Source: CANLBN01 sp965230205
Lineage (GTDB): Bacteria; Pseudomonadota; Gammaproteobacteria; Pseudomonadales; Cellvibrionaceae
Direction of reading: 5' to 3'
Assembly (NCBI GenBank): GCA_965230205.1
Contig: OZ245996.1
Coordinates: forward strand, 3,472,001-3,536,000
DNA: 64,000 nt
Under the pieces are notes generated by a model. That model was not told the DNA's origin. It searched no databases and worked only from the letters and a program-made list of their open reading frames with translations. Below, piece after piece: positions 1 through 8,985 of the stretch. The number at the start of each line of letters is the position of its first letter. Position 1 is the stretch's first letter. The translations under genes and the position numbers were made by a program.

Positions 1-67
1 TCCTAAAAAACTCTCTCCTCAAGAGTTTCTATATCTAATTGTTGTATTAACTATTGCAAATATAAAT

Positions 68-86
68 GATAATTATTATCATTCTC
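68..86. promoter_or_regulatory. Fur box upstream of the heme receptor
   Basis: The sequence GATAATTATTATCATTCTC closely matches the 19-bp Fur consensus (GATAATGATAATCATTATC). It sits about 77 bp before the receptor start codon, where a promoter would be. Iron-dependent repression of the receptor and hmuS behind it is inferred from this match and from the gene functions. Confidence 0.85.
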
Positions 87-162
87 AAATGGATGCAAGT
101 CTGCCCCACCAGCAACGCTTCCTATGGTTATTAACAATGATTATTTACCTTAGGTTTTATAC

Positions 163-2091
163 ATGTTTTTTGAAAGAAAGAAATTGCCTTTCTTGGTGGG
201 GGCTTATACCAGTGTTTTATTAGCAAGTGCGCCAGCATATGCAGAGAATAAGACGTTTGAAATGGATAAAGTGATTGTGTCTGCGAAGGTGCCTGTGGAT
301 GCTGCTAAGTTTGCAGGTTCTGTCAGTGTTGTGACTGGAGAAGAAATCCGGGCAAGTGGTGCAGTAACAGTTACCGAAGTATTGGAAACAACTCCAGGAA
401 TTCAATTGGTTGTAACTGGTAGCAACTCGACTAAAGCGCCACAGGTACGTGGGCAGGATACAGAACAAGTATTAGTGTTGGTTAACGGCAAGCGGTTGCC
501 TAATACAGACCGTAATATTCCTTTTGCGCCAGCACTACGTTACAACTGGGTACCAGTTGCCAATATTGAGCGAATTGAAATTATCCGTGGCCCAGCATCC
601 AGTCTCTATGGCGCCGATGCATTGGCAGGCGTTATCAACATCATCACGCGCGAAGCTGGTGCTGAATGGGGCGGTTCAATTTCTCTTTATGGCAAGGAAG
701 CCGAGGATGCCAATGGTGGTGATGGCGAAGGCATTAGTATCTCAGCCGCTGGCCCACTTGCGGATAATGTTGATTTGGCGGTCGCTGTTGAATCGAAATC
801 GAGAGATGCCATTTTTGATGATGACAATATTGCGACCATTCAATCTGAAAATGAAACAGATAATGTACAAGCTGACCTCGGTATTGATCTCAGTGAAACG
901 GATCGTTTAAAGCTAGGTGTACTTTATGGCACTGAAGAAGGAAAAGATATTGATAACGGATTTTTTGGTGTGGGAAATATTCCACTGGATGTTGAACGAC
1001 GACTAGGTAGCATCGAGTATTCTACGCAATTAGGTGTGTTCGATACATCTGTTAGTGTCACAGCCAGTGATGCTGATGTTGAAGAGGGCAGATCAGTTTG
1101 GGAGATTAAAGAAAATAATGCAGCAATTGATTTGCAGGGTAAGCTCAATGAACAGCATTATTTGAGCTTCGGCCTTCAATATCGTGAAGAAGATGTCGAA
1201 CGTGATGACCGCATCGTCTTTGAAGATGATATTGATGCAACGACATTTTTTATTCAAGACGTGATCAATATTACTAGTGCAAGTACATTAACACTTGGCT
1301 TAGCCTACGATACACATAGTAAGTACGATAATGAAGCCAGCCCCAAAATTAATTGGTTTACCCAGCTTTCACCGGTTGTTGGTGTAAAACTAGGTTATGG
1401 AGAAAGTTATCTAGCGCCCTCATTGCGTGAAGGTTCATCAGCATATGTAGTTAATGCTGGCCCAACACGAACTTATATCGGCAATGATGATTTACAACCA
1501 GAAACTGGGCAAACGATTGAAGCTGGATTAACATTCAATCAAAAAAATAATACAGGATCTATTACCCTGTTCCGAACAGAGGTGGATGATCTTATTGCGG
1601 TTATAGATACGGTTGATACGTCGGGTCCATTCCCTGTTACTACTGCTGAATACAACAATATCGATGAGGCACGTTTACAAGGTATTGAAACAGAATGGTC
1701 CTTTTTCAATGCTAATCGCTCTGCAAAATTAAATCTTAGTTATACCTATCTTGATGCAGAAAACCGTTCTGGAGATAACGAAGGTAATCAACTGACTGAC
1801 CGAGCGAAACATACGGCAAAAATAAATTATTTCCATAAACTACCTTTCGCTGGCTTGAGCGTTGATGCCGGTGTGCGCTATCTCAGTAAGCAGTACACGG
1901 ATCTTGAAAATACAGAAGAGATTGATGCTTATACGATAGGAGATATCGGACTAAGTAAGTCTTTATATAAAGATCTTCAGTTGCGATTGGGTATCGACAA
2001 TGTGGGTGATAAAACAGTACTCGATGAAGACGCCTTTGAATTGATTGAAGAAGGGCGGTCATACAAGTTAACTTTGAGCTCAACGTTCTAA
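163..2091 (+). CDS. TonB-dependent outer membrane receptor, probably for heme
   Basis: This is a 642-residue TonB-dependent receptor. A signal peptide ends near residue 27 (APAYA). The plug domain follows at about residues 35-160, with a stretch like VIVSAKVP near the N-terminus, the PGI motif (VLETTPGIQL) and IERIEIIRGPASSLYGADAL. The rest is a beta-barrel ending in phenylalanine, as outer membrane proteins do. The length fits the 600-700-residue heme/siderophore/vitamin receptor class. Heme is inferred as the ligand because the next gene is a HmuS-type protein, followed by tonB-exbBD and an hmuTUV transporter nearby. A Fur box lies upstream. A siderophore ligand cannot be excluded from sequence alone. 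Confidence 0.9.
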   Translation: MFFERKKLPFLVGAYTSVLLASAPAYAENKTFEMDKVIVSAKVPVDAAKFAGSVSVVTGEEIRASGAVTVTEVLETTPGIQLVVTGSNSTKAPQVRGQDTEQVLVLVNGKRLPNTDRNIPFAPALRYNWVPVANIERIEIIRGPASSLYGADALAGVINIITREAGAEWGGSISLYGKEAEDANGGDGEGISISAAGPLADNVDLAVAVESKSRDAIFDDDNIATIQSENETDNVQADLGIDLSETDRLKLGVLYGTEEGKDIDNGFFGVGNIPLDVERRLGSIEYSTQLGVFDTSVSVTASDADVEEGRSVWEIKENNAAIDLQGKLNEQHYLSFGLQYREEDVERDDRIVFEDDIDATTFFIQDVINITSASTLTLGLAYDTHSKYDNEASPKINWFTQLSPVVGVKLGYGESYLAPSLREGSSAYVVNAGPTRTYIGNDDLQPETGQTIEAGLTFNQKNNTGSITLFRTEVDDLIAVIDTVDTSGPFPVTTAEYNNIDEARLQGIETEWSFFNANRSAKLNLSYTYLDAENRSGDNEGNQLTDRAKHTAKINYFHKLPFAGLSVDAGVRYLSKQYTDLENTEEIDAYTIGDIGLSKSLYKDLQLRLGIDNVGDKTVLDEDAFELIEEGRSYKLTLSSTF

Positions 2092-2118
2092 TTTATATAT
2101 TTATTACGGAGAAAGATT

Positions 2119-3243
2119 ATGACATTAAATGAATTATTTAATCGCCCTGTAATGGAAACAGAGTTAAGGCAAAGTTATGAAAAATACATTGCTCAACACC
2201 CCAAAACTCGCCAGCGCGATGTCGCACGCGCCTTGTACGTAAGTGAAGCCGCATTAGTTGACGAGCAAATCTGTTTGCAAAGTATACGTTTGAAGCCTGA
2301 TTGTGCATCGATAATAGAAGATTTACCTAAACTAGGTTATATCATGACCTTAATGCGTAATGAGTTTGCAGTACATGAGCGCAAAGGGATTTATCAGAAT
2401 GTTCGTATAAAAGGACCGATGGGTTTAGTGATTGCTGAGGATAGGAAAATTGACCTGCGTTTGTTTTTATCGCAATGGCAGTACGCTTATGCAGTTAGAG
2501 AGACATTAGATTCAGGAGACCGATACAGCTTACAGTTTTTCAATAAAGCAGGCGTTGCTATCCAGAAAATTTTCTTGCAAAAGGAAAGCGATTTGCAACA
2601 GTATCAATGGTTGATTAGTCACTATACACATGAGAACCAATTTAGCCAGATTCAGTTTGAGAATACAGCAGTTGTTCGAGATTTAGCGGACGATGCCGAT
2701 GTTAATCAAGAGGAATTAGTTCAAGATTGGAAAAAAATGACAGACGTCCATCAATTTATAGGAATGCTTAGACGGCATAATGTTGATCGCCAGCAAGCTT
2801 TTCGCTTAGTGGGGACTGAATTTGCTGAAGAGTTTTCAACTAAGAAAATGGAGTTACTATTAGAGCAGATTATGGAAAGAAAGATTTCTATTATGTGTTT
2901 TGTTGGTAATCAAGGCGCGATACAAATTCATACAGGCATTATTAATAAAGTCAAAGCTATCGGGCCTTGGTTAAATATCCTAGATCCAGAGTTTAATTTG
3001 CACTTGTTAGAAACTGGCATTGCGGCAGCTTGGGTCGTAAGAAAACCAACAGCTGATGGAATAATCACCTCAATAGAGCTTTATGATGCCGAAGGTGCTC
3101 AAATTGTTCAATTTTTTGGTGAGCGTAAAGAAGGGCAACCAGAAAATATTCACTGGCAACGATTAGCAGAGAGTGTTTTACAGCCTTGTACTGGGGGCCA
3201 GTATATTGCTCCAGCTACTGACCACAATAGCTACGTTGCTTAA
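2119..3243 (+). CDS. hmuS: HmuS/HemS-family hemin-degrading or heme-trafficking protein
   Basis: This 374-residue cytoplasmic protein shows the HemS/ChuS/HmuS layout of two similar halves, with YEKYIAQHPKTRQRDVARAL at the N-terminus. The family binds heme delivered through the inner membrane and either degrades it or passes it on. It follows the receptor by 27 bp with a GGAG ribosome site, so both genes are probably co-transcribed from the Fur-controlled promoter. No separate HutZ or HutX gene is present, so this would be the only heme-releasing protein at the locus. Whether it degrades heme enzymatically is not decided by the sequence. Confidence 0.88.
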   Translation: MTLNELFNRPVMETELRQSYEKYIAQHPKTRQRDVARALYVSEAALVDEQICLQSIRLKPDCASIIEDLPKLGYIMTLMRNEFAVHERKGIYQNVRIKGPMGLVIAEDRKIDLRLFLSQWQYAYAVRETLDSGDRYSLQFFNKAGVAIQKIFLQKESDLQQYQWLISHYTHENQFSQIQFENTAVVRDLADDADVNQEELVQDWKKMTDVHQFIGMLRRHNVDRQQAFRLVGTEFAEEFSTKKMELLLEQIMERKISIMCFVGNQGAIQIHTGIINKVKAIGPWLNILDPEFNLHLLETGIAAAWVVRKPTADGIITSIELYDAEGAQIVQFFGERKEGQPENIHWQRLAESVLQPCTGGQYIAPATDHNSYVA

Positions 3244-3285
3244 GTTTATAGTTCGATATATGTAAGCATATCGACAACACCGAAT

Positions 3286-3391
3286 AGTAGCCATAGATGA
3301 TGATGAATCAATTAATGTATAACGATCGGCAGGAATGGATTATCCGCGTGGGATGCCTGTTTATAGTTATTGGTATTCATCTATGGCTACT
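3286..3391 (+). promoter_or_regulatory. 15-bp perfect inverted repeat covering the tonB start codon
   Basis: The arm AGTAGCCATAGATGA (3286-3300) is exactly complementary to TCATCTATGGCTACT (3377-3391). The first arm contains the first tonB ATG (3297); the second lies in codons 27-32. In mRNA the two could pair and hide the start codon, with a 76-nt loop. A smaller hairpin, TCGATAT (3253-3259) with ATATCGA (3268-3274), lies just upstream. No clear ribosome site precedes the three tandem ATG codons. Regulation of translation is inferred. Confidence 0.5.
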
Positions 3392-4145
3392 TCTTTTTTC
3401 TCAAGTAGACTTTTCCCTATCAGGCCAATCAGCACTAGCCAATATTAATAATGCTGGAGCTCGTGAAAATACTTCAACTTCACTGTCTGTATCTTTTGTT
3501 TCTGCAACACCCAAAAAACAGAAGCAGCCTCAGCCCCAGCCATTTTCCAGTAGATCAATAGAGAAAAAAGCATCAAATGAAAAGTTAGCAGCGGTAAGGC
3601 CAGCAGAAAGAAAAGTAGCGAAAGAAGCCAAGACTGCCTCAAAAAAAATACAGGAGAAGCTTCCCAAAGAAACTGATAAAACTACTCCTCTTGTCAATGA
3701 CATGAGAATAAATAATGCACTAGCCCGTGAGCAATCAACAAAAAAATTACCTCCTTCTCAGATGCAAGATGTCAAAGAGAAAGCTTTAGAGAAAAGGGAC
3801 GTTCAATCAGAAATAGCTAAACAAGAAAAAATAATACCTAATAAAGCCATTGATTATGCAAAAGAAGTTATTATTTATAAACCACAATTGGCAGCTCCAC
3901 CCATACCCCCAAAATACCCCAATGTTGCTCGTAGAAAAAAACAGCAAGGCACTGTTTGGTTAGATATATTAGTCGACAAAAGAGGTAAGCAACAGAATCT
4001 GAATGTTTATAAGAGCTCTGGTGTCCCCGTTTTAGATAAGGCTGCCATTACAGCGGTTAAACAGTGGCAATTTGCTCACTTAAAGCAAAGCTACCATGCC
4101 CAACAAATCAAGATACGTATTCCCATTGAGTTTTCATTAAATTAG
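3297..4145 (+). CDS. tonB: TonB energy transducer
   Basis: This is a 282-residue TonB protein. It has one N-terminal membrane anchor (about residues 17-35), a long periplasmic linker rich in lysine, glutamine and proline, and a C-terminal TonB domain from about residue 200, where PPIPPKYPNVARRKKQQGTV begins it. It transfers proton-motive force from ExbBD to outer membrane receptors. Three ATG codons run in tandem at the start, followed by another at 3315; no strong ribosome site marks one of them. exbB starts 2 bp after the stop, which indicates an operon. The linker is more lysine-rich than the Glu-Pro/Lys-Pro repeats of E. coli TonB. Confidence 0.9.
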   Translation: MMMNQLMYNDRQEWIIRVGCLFIVIGIHLWLLLFSQVDFSLSGQSALANINNAGARENTSTSLSVSFVSATPKKQKQPQPQPFSSRSIEKKASNEKLAAVRPAERKVAKEAKTASKKIQEKLPKETDKTTPLVNDMRINNALAREQSTKKLPPSQMQDVKEKALEKRDVQSEIAKQEKIIPNKAIDYAKEVIIYKPQLAAPPIPPKYPNVARRKKQQGTVWLDILVDKRGKQQNLNVYKSSGVPVLDKAAITAVKQWQFAHLKQSYHAQQIKIRIPIEFSLN

Positions 4146-4147
4146 TT

Positions 4148-4699
4148 ATGCAGTTATCATCATTATCACAATCCTTAGGCTTTTTAGAAATTCCACTCAT
4201 TATCTGTTCCGCTATTGCCTGTATTATTGCTTTGGAACGGTTTTTATTATTATTACGGTATAGCATAAGATCTCGACTCATGATTCAAGGTGTGGCATTG
4301 ATAGAACTATATTGCCGTGAGCCTCGAATAACACGGTCAGAAATTGCATCCCTATGGCTAGTCGAGCAGCAGAAGAAACTATCATCAGGATTGAAATTAC
4401 TGAATTTAATTGTACTGATTGCGCCTCTATTGGGCCTGTTAGGTACGGTAATAGGGTTAATTCAGGCATTTACTAATATTAGCCAACAGGCGGGCCCCGT
4501 TGAAGTTTCAACCTTGGCCGATGGCTTAAGTTTAGCCATGACAACAACAGCTGCAGGCTTATTAATTGCTATTCCATTTATGGCAATTGGTCATTTGTAT
4601 CACTTGTGGATTGGTCGCTTACTAGGGAAGTGTGAGTTATTAATGAATAAGAAAAATTTATTGATCGATGATATTGATATTATGGGCATCAAGTTATGA
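4148..4699 (+). CDS. exbB: ExbB-like proton channel subunit
   Basis: This 183-residue MotA/TolQ/ExbB-family protein has three membrane segments: near residues 13-35, and two after residue 80 including LNLIVLIAPLLGLLGTVIGL, the family hallmark. The third segment contains MTTTAAGLLIAIPFM, the conserved Thr/Ala-rich pore helix. It forms the inner-membrane proton channel with ExbD that energises TonB. At 183 residues it is shorter than E. coli ExbB, as is usual for ExbB proteins dedicated to heme loci. Its stop overlaps the exbD start by 4 bp. Confidence 0.9.
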   Translation: MQLSSLSQSLGFLEIPLIICSAIACIIALERFLLLLRYSIRSRLMIQGVALIELYCREPRITRSEIASLWLVEQQKKLSSGLKLLNLIVLIAPLLGLLGTVIGLIQAFTNISQQAGPVEVSTLADGLSLAMTTTAAGLLIAIPFMAIGHLYHLWIGRLLGKCELLMNKKNLLIDDIDIMGIKL

Positions 4700-5136
4700 T
4701 TGACCGAAGTAATTCTGTATTGATCAAAAATAATCCCTATTCCAATCTATTAGACCAAAAATTAGAGCTAACGCCGTTAATTGATGTCATATTTATTGTT
4801 ATTGTTTTCCTATTACTAACCGCTAACGTGCGCTTATTATCTCTGCCGGTCACAGTACCTGAAACTGATGATGTTACAGAAGCAACGAGTCAGGACCAGC
4901 CGACGATTGCTATTACGGTCTCAAATGAAAATAAAGGATGGTATTTAGAGGAAGAGTACTTTACTGAGTGGGATTTATTTCGCTCGCGCTTATTGTTAGC
5001 GATCGAACAGAAAGTAGATTCACAAATCACGCTTGCTGCTGATCAGCAAGCGGATGTGCAACGTTTTGTAAAAGTACTCACTTTGCTTCAACAGCAGCAA
5101 ATATCAGATACTCGAATTATTGTAAAAAAAGAGTAG
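4696..5136 (+). CDS. exbD: ExbD-like biopolymer transport protein
   Basis: This 146-residue ExbD/TolR-family protein has a single N-terminal membrane segment, LTPLIDVIFIVIVFLLLTA, whose aspartate is the conserved proton-carrying residue. A periplasmic domain follows. It overlaps exbB by 4 bp (ATGA), so the two are translationally coupled. It closes the tonB-exbB-exbD set and faces bacterioferritin only 22 bp away on the other strand. Confidence 0.92.
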   Translation: MIDRSNSVLIKNNPYSNLLDQKLELTPLIDVIFIVIVFLLLTANVRLLSLPVTVPETDDVTEATSQDQPTIAITVSNENKGWYLEEEYFTEWDLFRSRLLLAIEQKVDSQITLAADQQADVQRFVKVLTLLQQQQISDTRIIVKKE

Positions 5137-5158
5137 CTGAAAGAGCTATGGATATTGT

Positions 5159-5638
5159 TTAACTTCCCGCGTCACTCATTTGTGATTGCAGATAATTCTC
5201 TAATCCCACTTTGTCGATTAAGCCAAGTTGTGTTTCTAGCCAGTCAACATGTTCTTCTTCGTTATCTAAAATTTCACTGAACAGGTCACGACTCACATAG
5301 TCCTGGACAGATTCACAGTAAGCAATAGCTTCACGGAGTAGGGGTATTGCTTGGTGCTCTAACTTTAAGTCACACTCAAGCATTTCTTTGGTATTTTCGC
5401 CAATGTATAGCTTACCTAGGTCTTGTAAATTGGGTAAACCTTCCAAAAATAAAATACGCTCAGTTAACTTATCCGCGTGCTTCATTTCATCAATGGATTC
5501 GTGATATTCATAGTCACCAAGTGCATCCAGTCCCCAATCTTTATACATTTTTGCATGTAAAAAGTACTGGTTAATGGCAACCAACTCATTACCCAAAGCT
5601 TTATTTAAGAACTCAATAACCTTTTTATCACCTTTCAT
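5159..5638 (-). CDS. bfr: Bacterioferritin
   Basis: This 159-residue bacterioferritin stores iron in a 24-subunit heme-bearing shell. With the start at 5638 the ferroxidase residues fall at the canonical numbers: Glu18, Glu51, His54, Glu94, Glu127 and His130. The heme-ligand Met52 is also present. An upstream in-frame start at 5668 would add ten non-homologous residues and is rejected. The pairing with bfd, about 220 bp upstream on the same strand, links iron storage to release. No Fur box is seen directly in front of bfr itself. Confidence 0.95.
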   Translation of the reverse strand: MKGDKKVIEFLNKALGNELVAINQYFLHAKMYKDWGLDALGDYEYHESIDEMKHADKLTERILFLEGLPNLQDLGKLYIGENTKEMLECDLKLEHQAIPLLREAIAYCESVQDYVSRDLFSEILDNEEEHVDWLETQLGLIDKVGLENYLQSQMSDAGS

Positions 5639-5796
5639 TTTTATCTCCGAAAAATACCGTTGTCGCATTATACGTCGATAAGATCGAAAAGGACTAATGA
5701 AATTTCGCTAAGCCATTGATTTTATTAGGTTATTAAGAATGATTTTGATTTAGATTTATTCTTGTTTTGTTACCTAAAGAGGGGATAGAAGGGAGA

Positions 5797-5823
5797 ATGT
5801 ATAGGTATCTGCTGCCTATACAT
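5797..5823. other. 9-bp perfect hairpin between bfd and bfr
   Basis: ATGTATAGG (5797-5805) and CCTATACAT (5815-5823) form a perfect 9-bp stem with a 9-nt loop. It lies 40 bp beyond the bfd stop on the minus strand. There is no T-run after it, so it is not a textbook terminator; it may be an RNA 3' end or a processing site between bfd and bfr. Confidence 0.4.
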
Positions 5824-5862
5824 AGTTCTAGAATATATTGGTTTTTAAGGTAGATTGCTTGA

Positions 5863-6078
5863 TTAAGCAGAATAGAAAAGGGGAGTGCCTTGCTCTTGTA
5901 ATGCCATAGCTTGCTGTTCTAACGCTTCATCAATAATCGACCTGGCTAAAGGCAGGCACTTACAGCACTGAGTCGCTACGCCCAGTTCTCGCCGAACTTG
6001 GGATAATTTTGTCGCACCATTATTGATAGATTCTTTAATTTGAGTGTCAGTGACACCTTTACAGAGACAAACAAACAT
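5863..6078 (-). CDS. bfd: Bacterioferritin-associated ferredoxin
   Basis: This 71-residue [2Fe-2S] protein begins MFVCLCKGVTD and has the Bfd cysteines Cys4, Cys6, Cys38 and Cys41 at the same positions as E. coli Bfd. Bfd reduces the bacterioferritin heme so that stored iron is mobilised when iron is scarce. A Fur-box-like sequence lies about 45 bp upstream, which fits this role. The gene lies between bfr and hmuV, all on the minus strand. Confidence 0.93.
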   Translation of the reverse strand: MFVCLCKGVTDTQIKESINNGATKLSQVRRELGVATQCCKCLPLARSIIDEALEQQAMALQEQGTPLFYSA

Positions 6079-6121
6079 AATATGTATTTCTGATCGAGTT
6101 GATGTTGTTAATGGTAGTGCA

Positions 6122-6141
6122 AATGAGAATTATTGTCAATA
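6122..6141. promoter_or_regulatory. Fur-box-like site upstream of bfd
   Basis: Read on the minus strand this is TTGACAATAATTCTCATT, a good match to the Fur 7-1-7 pattern (TGAxAAT-x-ATTxTCA). It sits between the hmuV stop and the bfd start, so bfd can be iron-regulated separately from the hmu operon. Confidence 0.7.
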
Positions 6142-6156
6142 AAGTTAAGGCTGGAT

Positions 6157-6945
6157 TTATACTCCCAATAGAACTGATGGCTTAACTTCGTTTGATTGAT
6201 GAAAATAAAAGGCATTGACTCCATAGACTTGAGATAAATGTTGGCGCTGAAGTACTGATTCCGGGCTGCCTTGAGTCACGATCTGTCCTTTTGAAAGCAA
6301 TATCAATTGATCGGCAAAGCTAGCAGCCAGCGACAAATCATGGACTACGGCTAACACACCAATGTTGCGTTGGGTGAGTCGTTTGGCGAGGGATAAGACA
6401 TGGTACTGATGGAAAATATCTAAACTGGATGTTGGTTCGTCAAGAAAAAGGTAGCGAGGTTCATCTTGCTCATAAGGAGACCAAAGCTGAGCTAATACTC
6501 TAGCAAGCTGCGTACGTTGCTGTTCGCCACCCGATAAGGTAAGAAAGTTACGCTTGGCAAGGTGTTCTATGTCCAGATAGTGCATCACCTCTTGGATGAT
6601 ATCCTGTTGTTTTTGCTGGCAAAGAATGTCCTCATAGATAAAACACCCCATTGCAACAATTTCTGCAACCGTAAATCCAAACCCCATTTCATAAGATTGT
6701 GTCATAACAGCACGACTTTTGGCCAATTGATCAGCAGATAAAGATGTAATCGCCTGTTTATTGAAAAGAACGTCACCCTGGTCAACCCAAAGATCGCCGC
6801 AGCAAGCCTTAAGCAATGTGGATTTTCCAGCACCGTTAGGTCCAATCAGTAGAGTCAGTTCATTGGGTTTAATGACTAAGTCAATCGAGTCTAATATGGT
6901 TTTGTGGCATTTTGATACGGATACAGAATAAAGCTGAATGGACAT
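6157..6945 (-). CDS. hmuV: Heme ABC transporter ATP-binding protein
   Basis: This 262-residue ABC ATPase has the Walker A motif GPNGAGKST near residue 35, the signature LSGGEQQRTQLARVL near 138, and the Walker B LFLDEPTSSLD near 166, followed by the H-loop VVHDLSLA. The sequence and length match HmuV of the heme/cobalamin/iron-complex importer family. It follows hmuU by 28 bp and powers heme import through HmuU. Confidence 0.93.
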   Translation of the reverse strand: MSIQLYSVSVSKCHKTILDSIDLVIKPNELTLLIGPNGAGKSTLLKACCGDLWVDQGDVLFNKQAITSLSADQLAKSRAVMTQSYEMGFGFTVAEIVAMGCFIYEDILCQQKQQDIIQEVMHYLDIEHLAKRNFLTLSGGEQQRTQLARVLAQLWSPYEQDEPRYLFLDEPTSSLDIFHQYHVLSLAKRLTQRNIGVLAVVHDLSLAASFADQLILLSKGQIVTQGSPESVLQRQHLSQVYGVNAFYFHQSNEVKPSVLLGV

Positions 6946-6973
6946 GGTGTTTCCTTATAATTTATTAAGGTGT

Positions 6974-8032
6974 TTAGCGAAGGTTGCTTTGTTTGTATAA
7001 AACGGCCAGGAAAAAGGGGCCGCCTAGAGCACTGGTGACTAAACCAATGGGGAGTTCTGCAGGGATAATAGCCGTACGTGCAATAATATCGGCGAGGGTG
7101 AGTAAACTGGCACCTAGCAACATGCTCACAGGAAATAGTAATCGATGATCAGGCCCAATTAGAATTCTCACTAAATGTGGTACCACAAATCCGATAAAGC
7201 CAATCATTCCGCTAATTGAAACCGCGGCACCGACAGAAAGTGCCGTAAAGAAAAACACCTGCTTTTTTAATTTTGCAACAGCGATTCCTAAATGTTGTGC
7301 CTGTGCTTCGCCCAGTAAATATAAATTTAATGGTTTAGCTAATCGATAAAGACCAACCAGGCTGATAGCGATACAGATTAATACAGGTAAGGTAAGCGCC
7401 CAGTGGTTGCCTCCTAAATTACCCATTGTCCAGAATGTCAGTTCCCGCAGTTCGCTATCGTCACTAATTAGTGTCAGTAAACCAATGATGGAACCAACAA
7501 TTGCATTAACCGCAATGCCAGCAAGCAATAAGGTAATAATAGTAAATTGCCCTTGTCGATTACTCAGTTTATAAATCACAGTGCAAACGCCTAAGCAGCC
7601 AATCATTGCTCCTAGGGGCAGGGCATAGAGGCCTATAGTTTGAGTAAAATTACTAAATAAAGAATTGCCTAATACAATAACCACGACAGCACCTAAAGCA
7701 CCGCCGCCAGCAACGCCAATTAACCCCGGATCTGCTAATGGGTTGCGAAATAGGGCCTGCATTGCTGCACCACAGATGCCCAACGCTGCACCCACAGCAA
7801 TTGATAAGACAATACGAGGCAATCGAATTTCTAATAATACTGTTGTTGTAAAAGAGGGGTCAGCAACTGAAAAAAAATGAAAAATACTCGATGTAATATC
7901 TGATAAAGGTATTGATATCGCGCCAGCCATTAGTGCGATTATGATCGTTAAGCATAGTAGGGCAGTTGTTAAAGGAAGAGCAAGTCTCTGTCGAGATGCT
8001 CGTTGGTCTCTAAACGTTAGTGTTTCCAGCAT
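6974..8032 (-). CDS. hmuU: Heme ABC transporter permease
   Basis: This 352-residue FecCD/BtuC-type permease is very hydrophobic, with about nine or ten membrane segments. Family motifs visible are LPRIVLSIAVGAALGICGAA, with the following QALFRNPLADPGLIG, and GFIGFVVPHLVR near the C-terminus. It forms the inner-membrane channel for heme. It starts 3 bp after the hmuT stop, so the genes are tightly linked. Confidence 0.93.
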   Translation of the reverse strand: MLETLTFRDQRASRQRLALPLTTALLCLTIIIALMAGAISIPLSDITSSIFHFFSVADPSFTTTVLLEIRLPRIVLSIAVGAALGICGAAMQALFRNPLADPGLIGVAGGGALGAVVVIVLGNSLFSNFTQTIGLYALPLGAMIGCLGVCTVIYKLSNRQGQFTIITLLLAGIAVNAIVGSIIGLLTLISDDSELRELTFWTMGNLGGNHWALTLPVLICIAISLVGLYRLAKPLNLYLLGEAQAQHLGIAVAKLKKQVFFFTALSVGAAVSISGMIGFIGFVVPHLVRILIGPDHRLLFPVSMLLGASLLTLADIIARTAIIPAELPIGLVTSALGGPFFLAVLYKQSNLR

Positions 8033-8035
8033 AAG

Positions 8036-8983
8036 CTAATGGCCGGCTGTTTTCTGAGCGGCATCAACATGGCTTGGATAGCGTAGTTTATAGCCTTCTG
8101 GTAGTGGAAAGTCTGAGTGAATCATACCGCCGAGTTCAACAATGGCTTGCGGTGTGCGCGGGCCAAAGCCAAGTAAGTAACTACCATCAATGGTATACAC
8201 CGCTTTATTTTTAACTGCAGGTGTATATTTAAAGTGTGGCAATTTTTCTACTTGTTGCATAACATCATCACCACGATTCATCACAACGATCACATCCGGT
8301 TTGAGTGCTAATGCAGATTCAGGTGATAATTTTTTCCAGCCCTTATGGTTGGCTAGTACATTAATACCTTTGGCCTCAACAATCGCTGTATGTGCCGAGG
8401 TTGTATGACCCGCTGCAATTGGTGCGCCATTACTTAGGCTCAATAAAAATAGTACTCGTGGCGATGTATTTATTCTCTGAGTGGCATAGGTAAGAGCATC
8501 TATATCAATTTGTAAATCATTAATTAACGCTTTGCCTTTTTTGTCTACATTAAGTAAAGAGGCAACGTGTAGTACTTTTTCTTTAATAGCAGAAATACTG
8601 TCGTCATTTTCTATGATGACTGTTTTAATTCCTGCAGCTTTAATTTGATTTAACACTTTTGGTGGGCCAGTATCTAACTCGCCGATTAGTAGATCGGGCG
8701 TGAGTGACAATAATCCTTCCACAGATACATTACGAACATAACCTAATGTAGGGTGATGTGTTGCAGCCTCAGGATAGGTGCTGGTTGAGTCAACGCCAAC
8801 AATACGGTCTTCTTCGCCTAGGCGGTATATAATCTCTGTTATTGATCCTCCAGCAACCGCGATACGATCAGCCGTATCAGCATTGGCGTATGTGTTAGTG
8901 ATGAGGTAAATGACAACCAAAAAGTTCAGTAATCTTTTTATCCGGTTTTTGGGTATTGAATAAGTTGTGGATAGCTGAAGCAT
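8036..8983 (-). CDS. hmuT: Periplasmic heme-binding protein
   Basis: This 315-residue protein is a class III periplasmic binding protein (PeripBP_2 fold) of the HmuT type. A hydrophobic signal segment at about residues 19-36 is followed by the mature start RIAVAGGSITEIIYRLGEED. The tyrosine in ITEIIYRLG and the later stretch VDSTSTYPEAA match the HmuT/HutB pattern. It hands heme to HmuU. The gene starts 2 bp after the preceding unknown gene's stop, so it belongs to the hemP operon. Confidence 0.92.
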   Translation of the reverse strand: MLQLSTTYSIPKNRIKRLLNFLVVIYLITNTYANADTADRIAVAGGSITEIIYRLGEEDRIVGVDSTSTYPEAATHHPTLGYVRNVSVEGLLSLTPDLLIGELDTGPPKVLNQIKAAGIKTVIIENDDSISAIKEKVLHVASLLNVDKKGKALINDLQIDIDALTYATQRINTSPRVLFLLSLSNGAPIAAGHTTSAHTAIVEAKGINVLANHKGWKKLSPESALALKPDVIVVMNRGDDVMQQVEKLPHFKYTPAVKNKAVYTIDGSYLLGFGPRTPQAIVELGGMIHSDFPLPEGYKLRYPSHVDAAQKTAGH

Positions 8984-8985
8984 TG

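Noticed and set aside
3253..3274. Terminator between hmuS and tonB
   Set aside because: The 7-bp hairpin has no T-run after it and lies just before tonB, so it is more likely part of the 5' leader structure.
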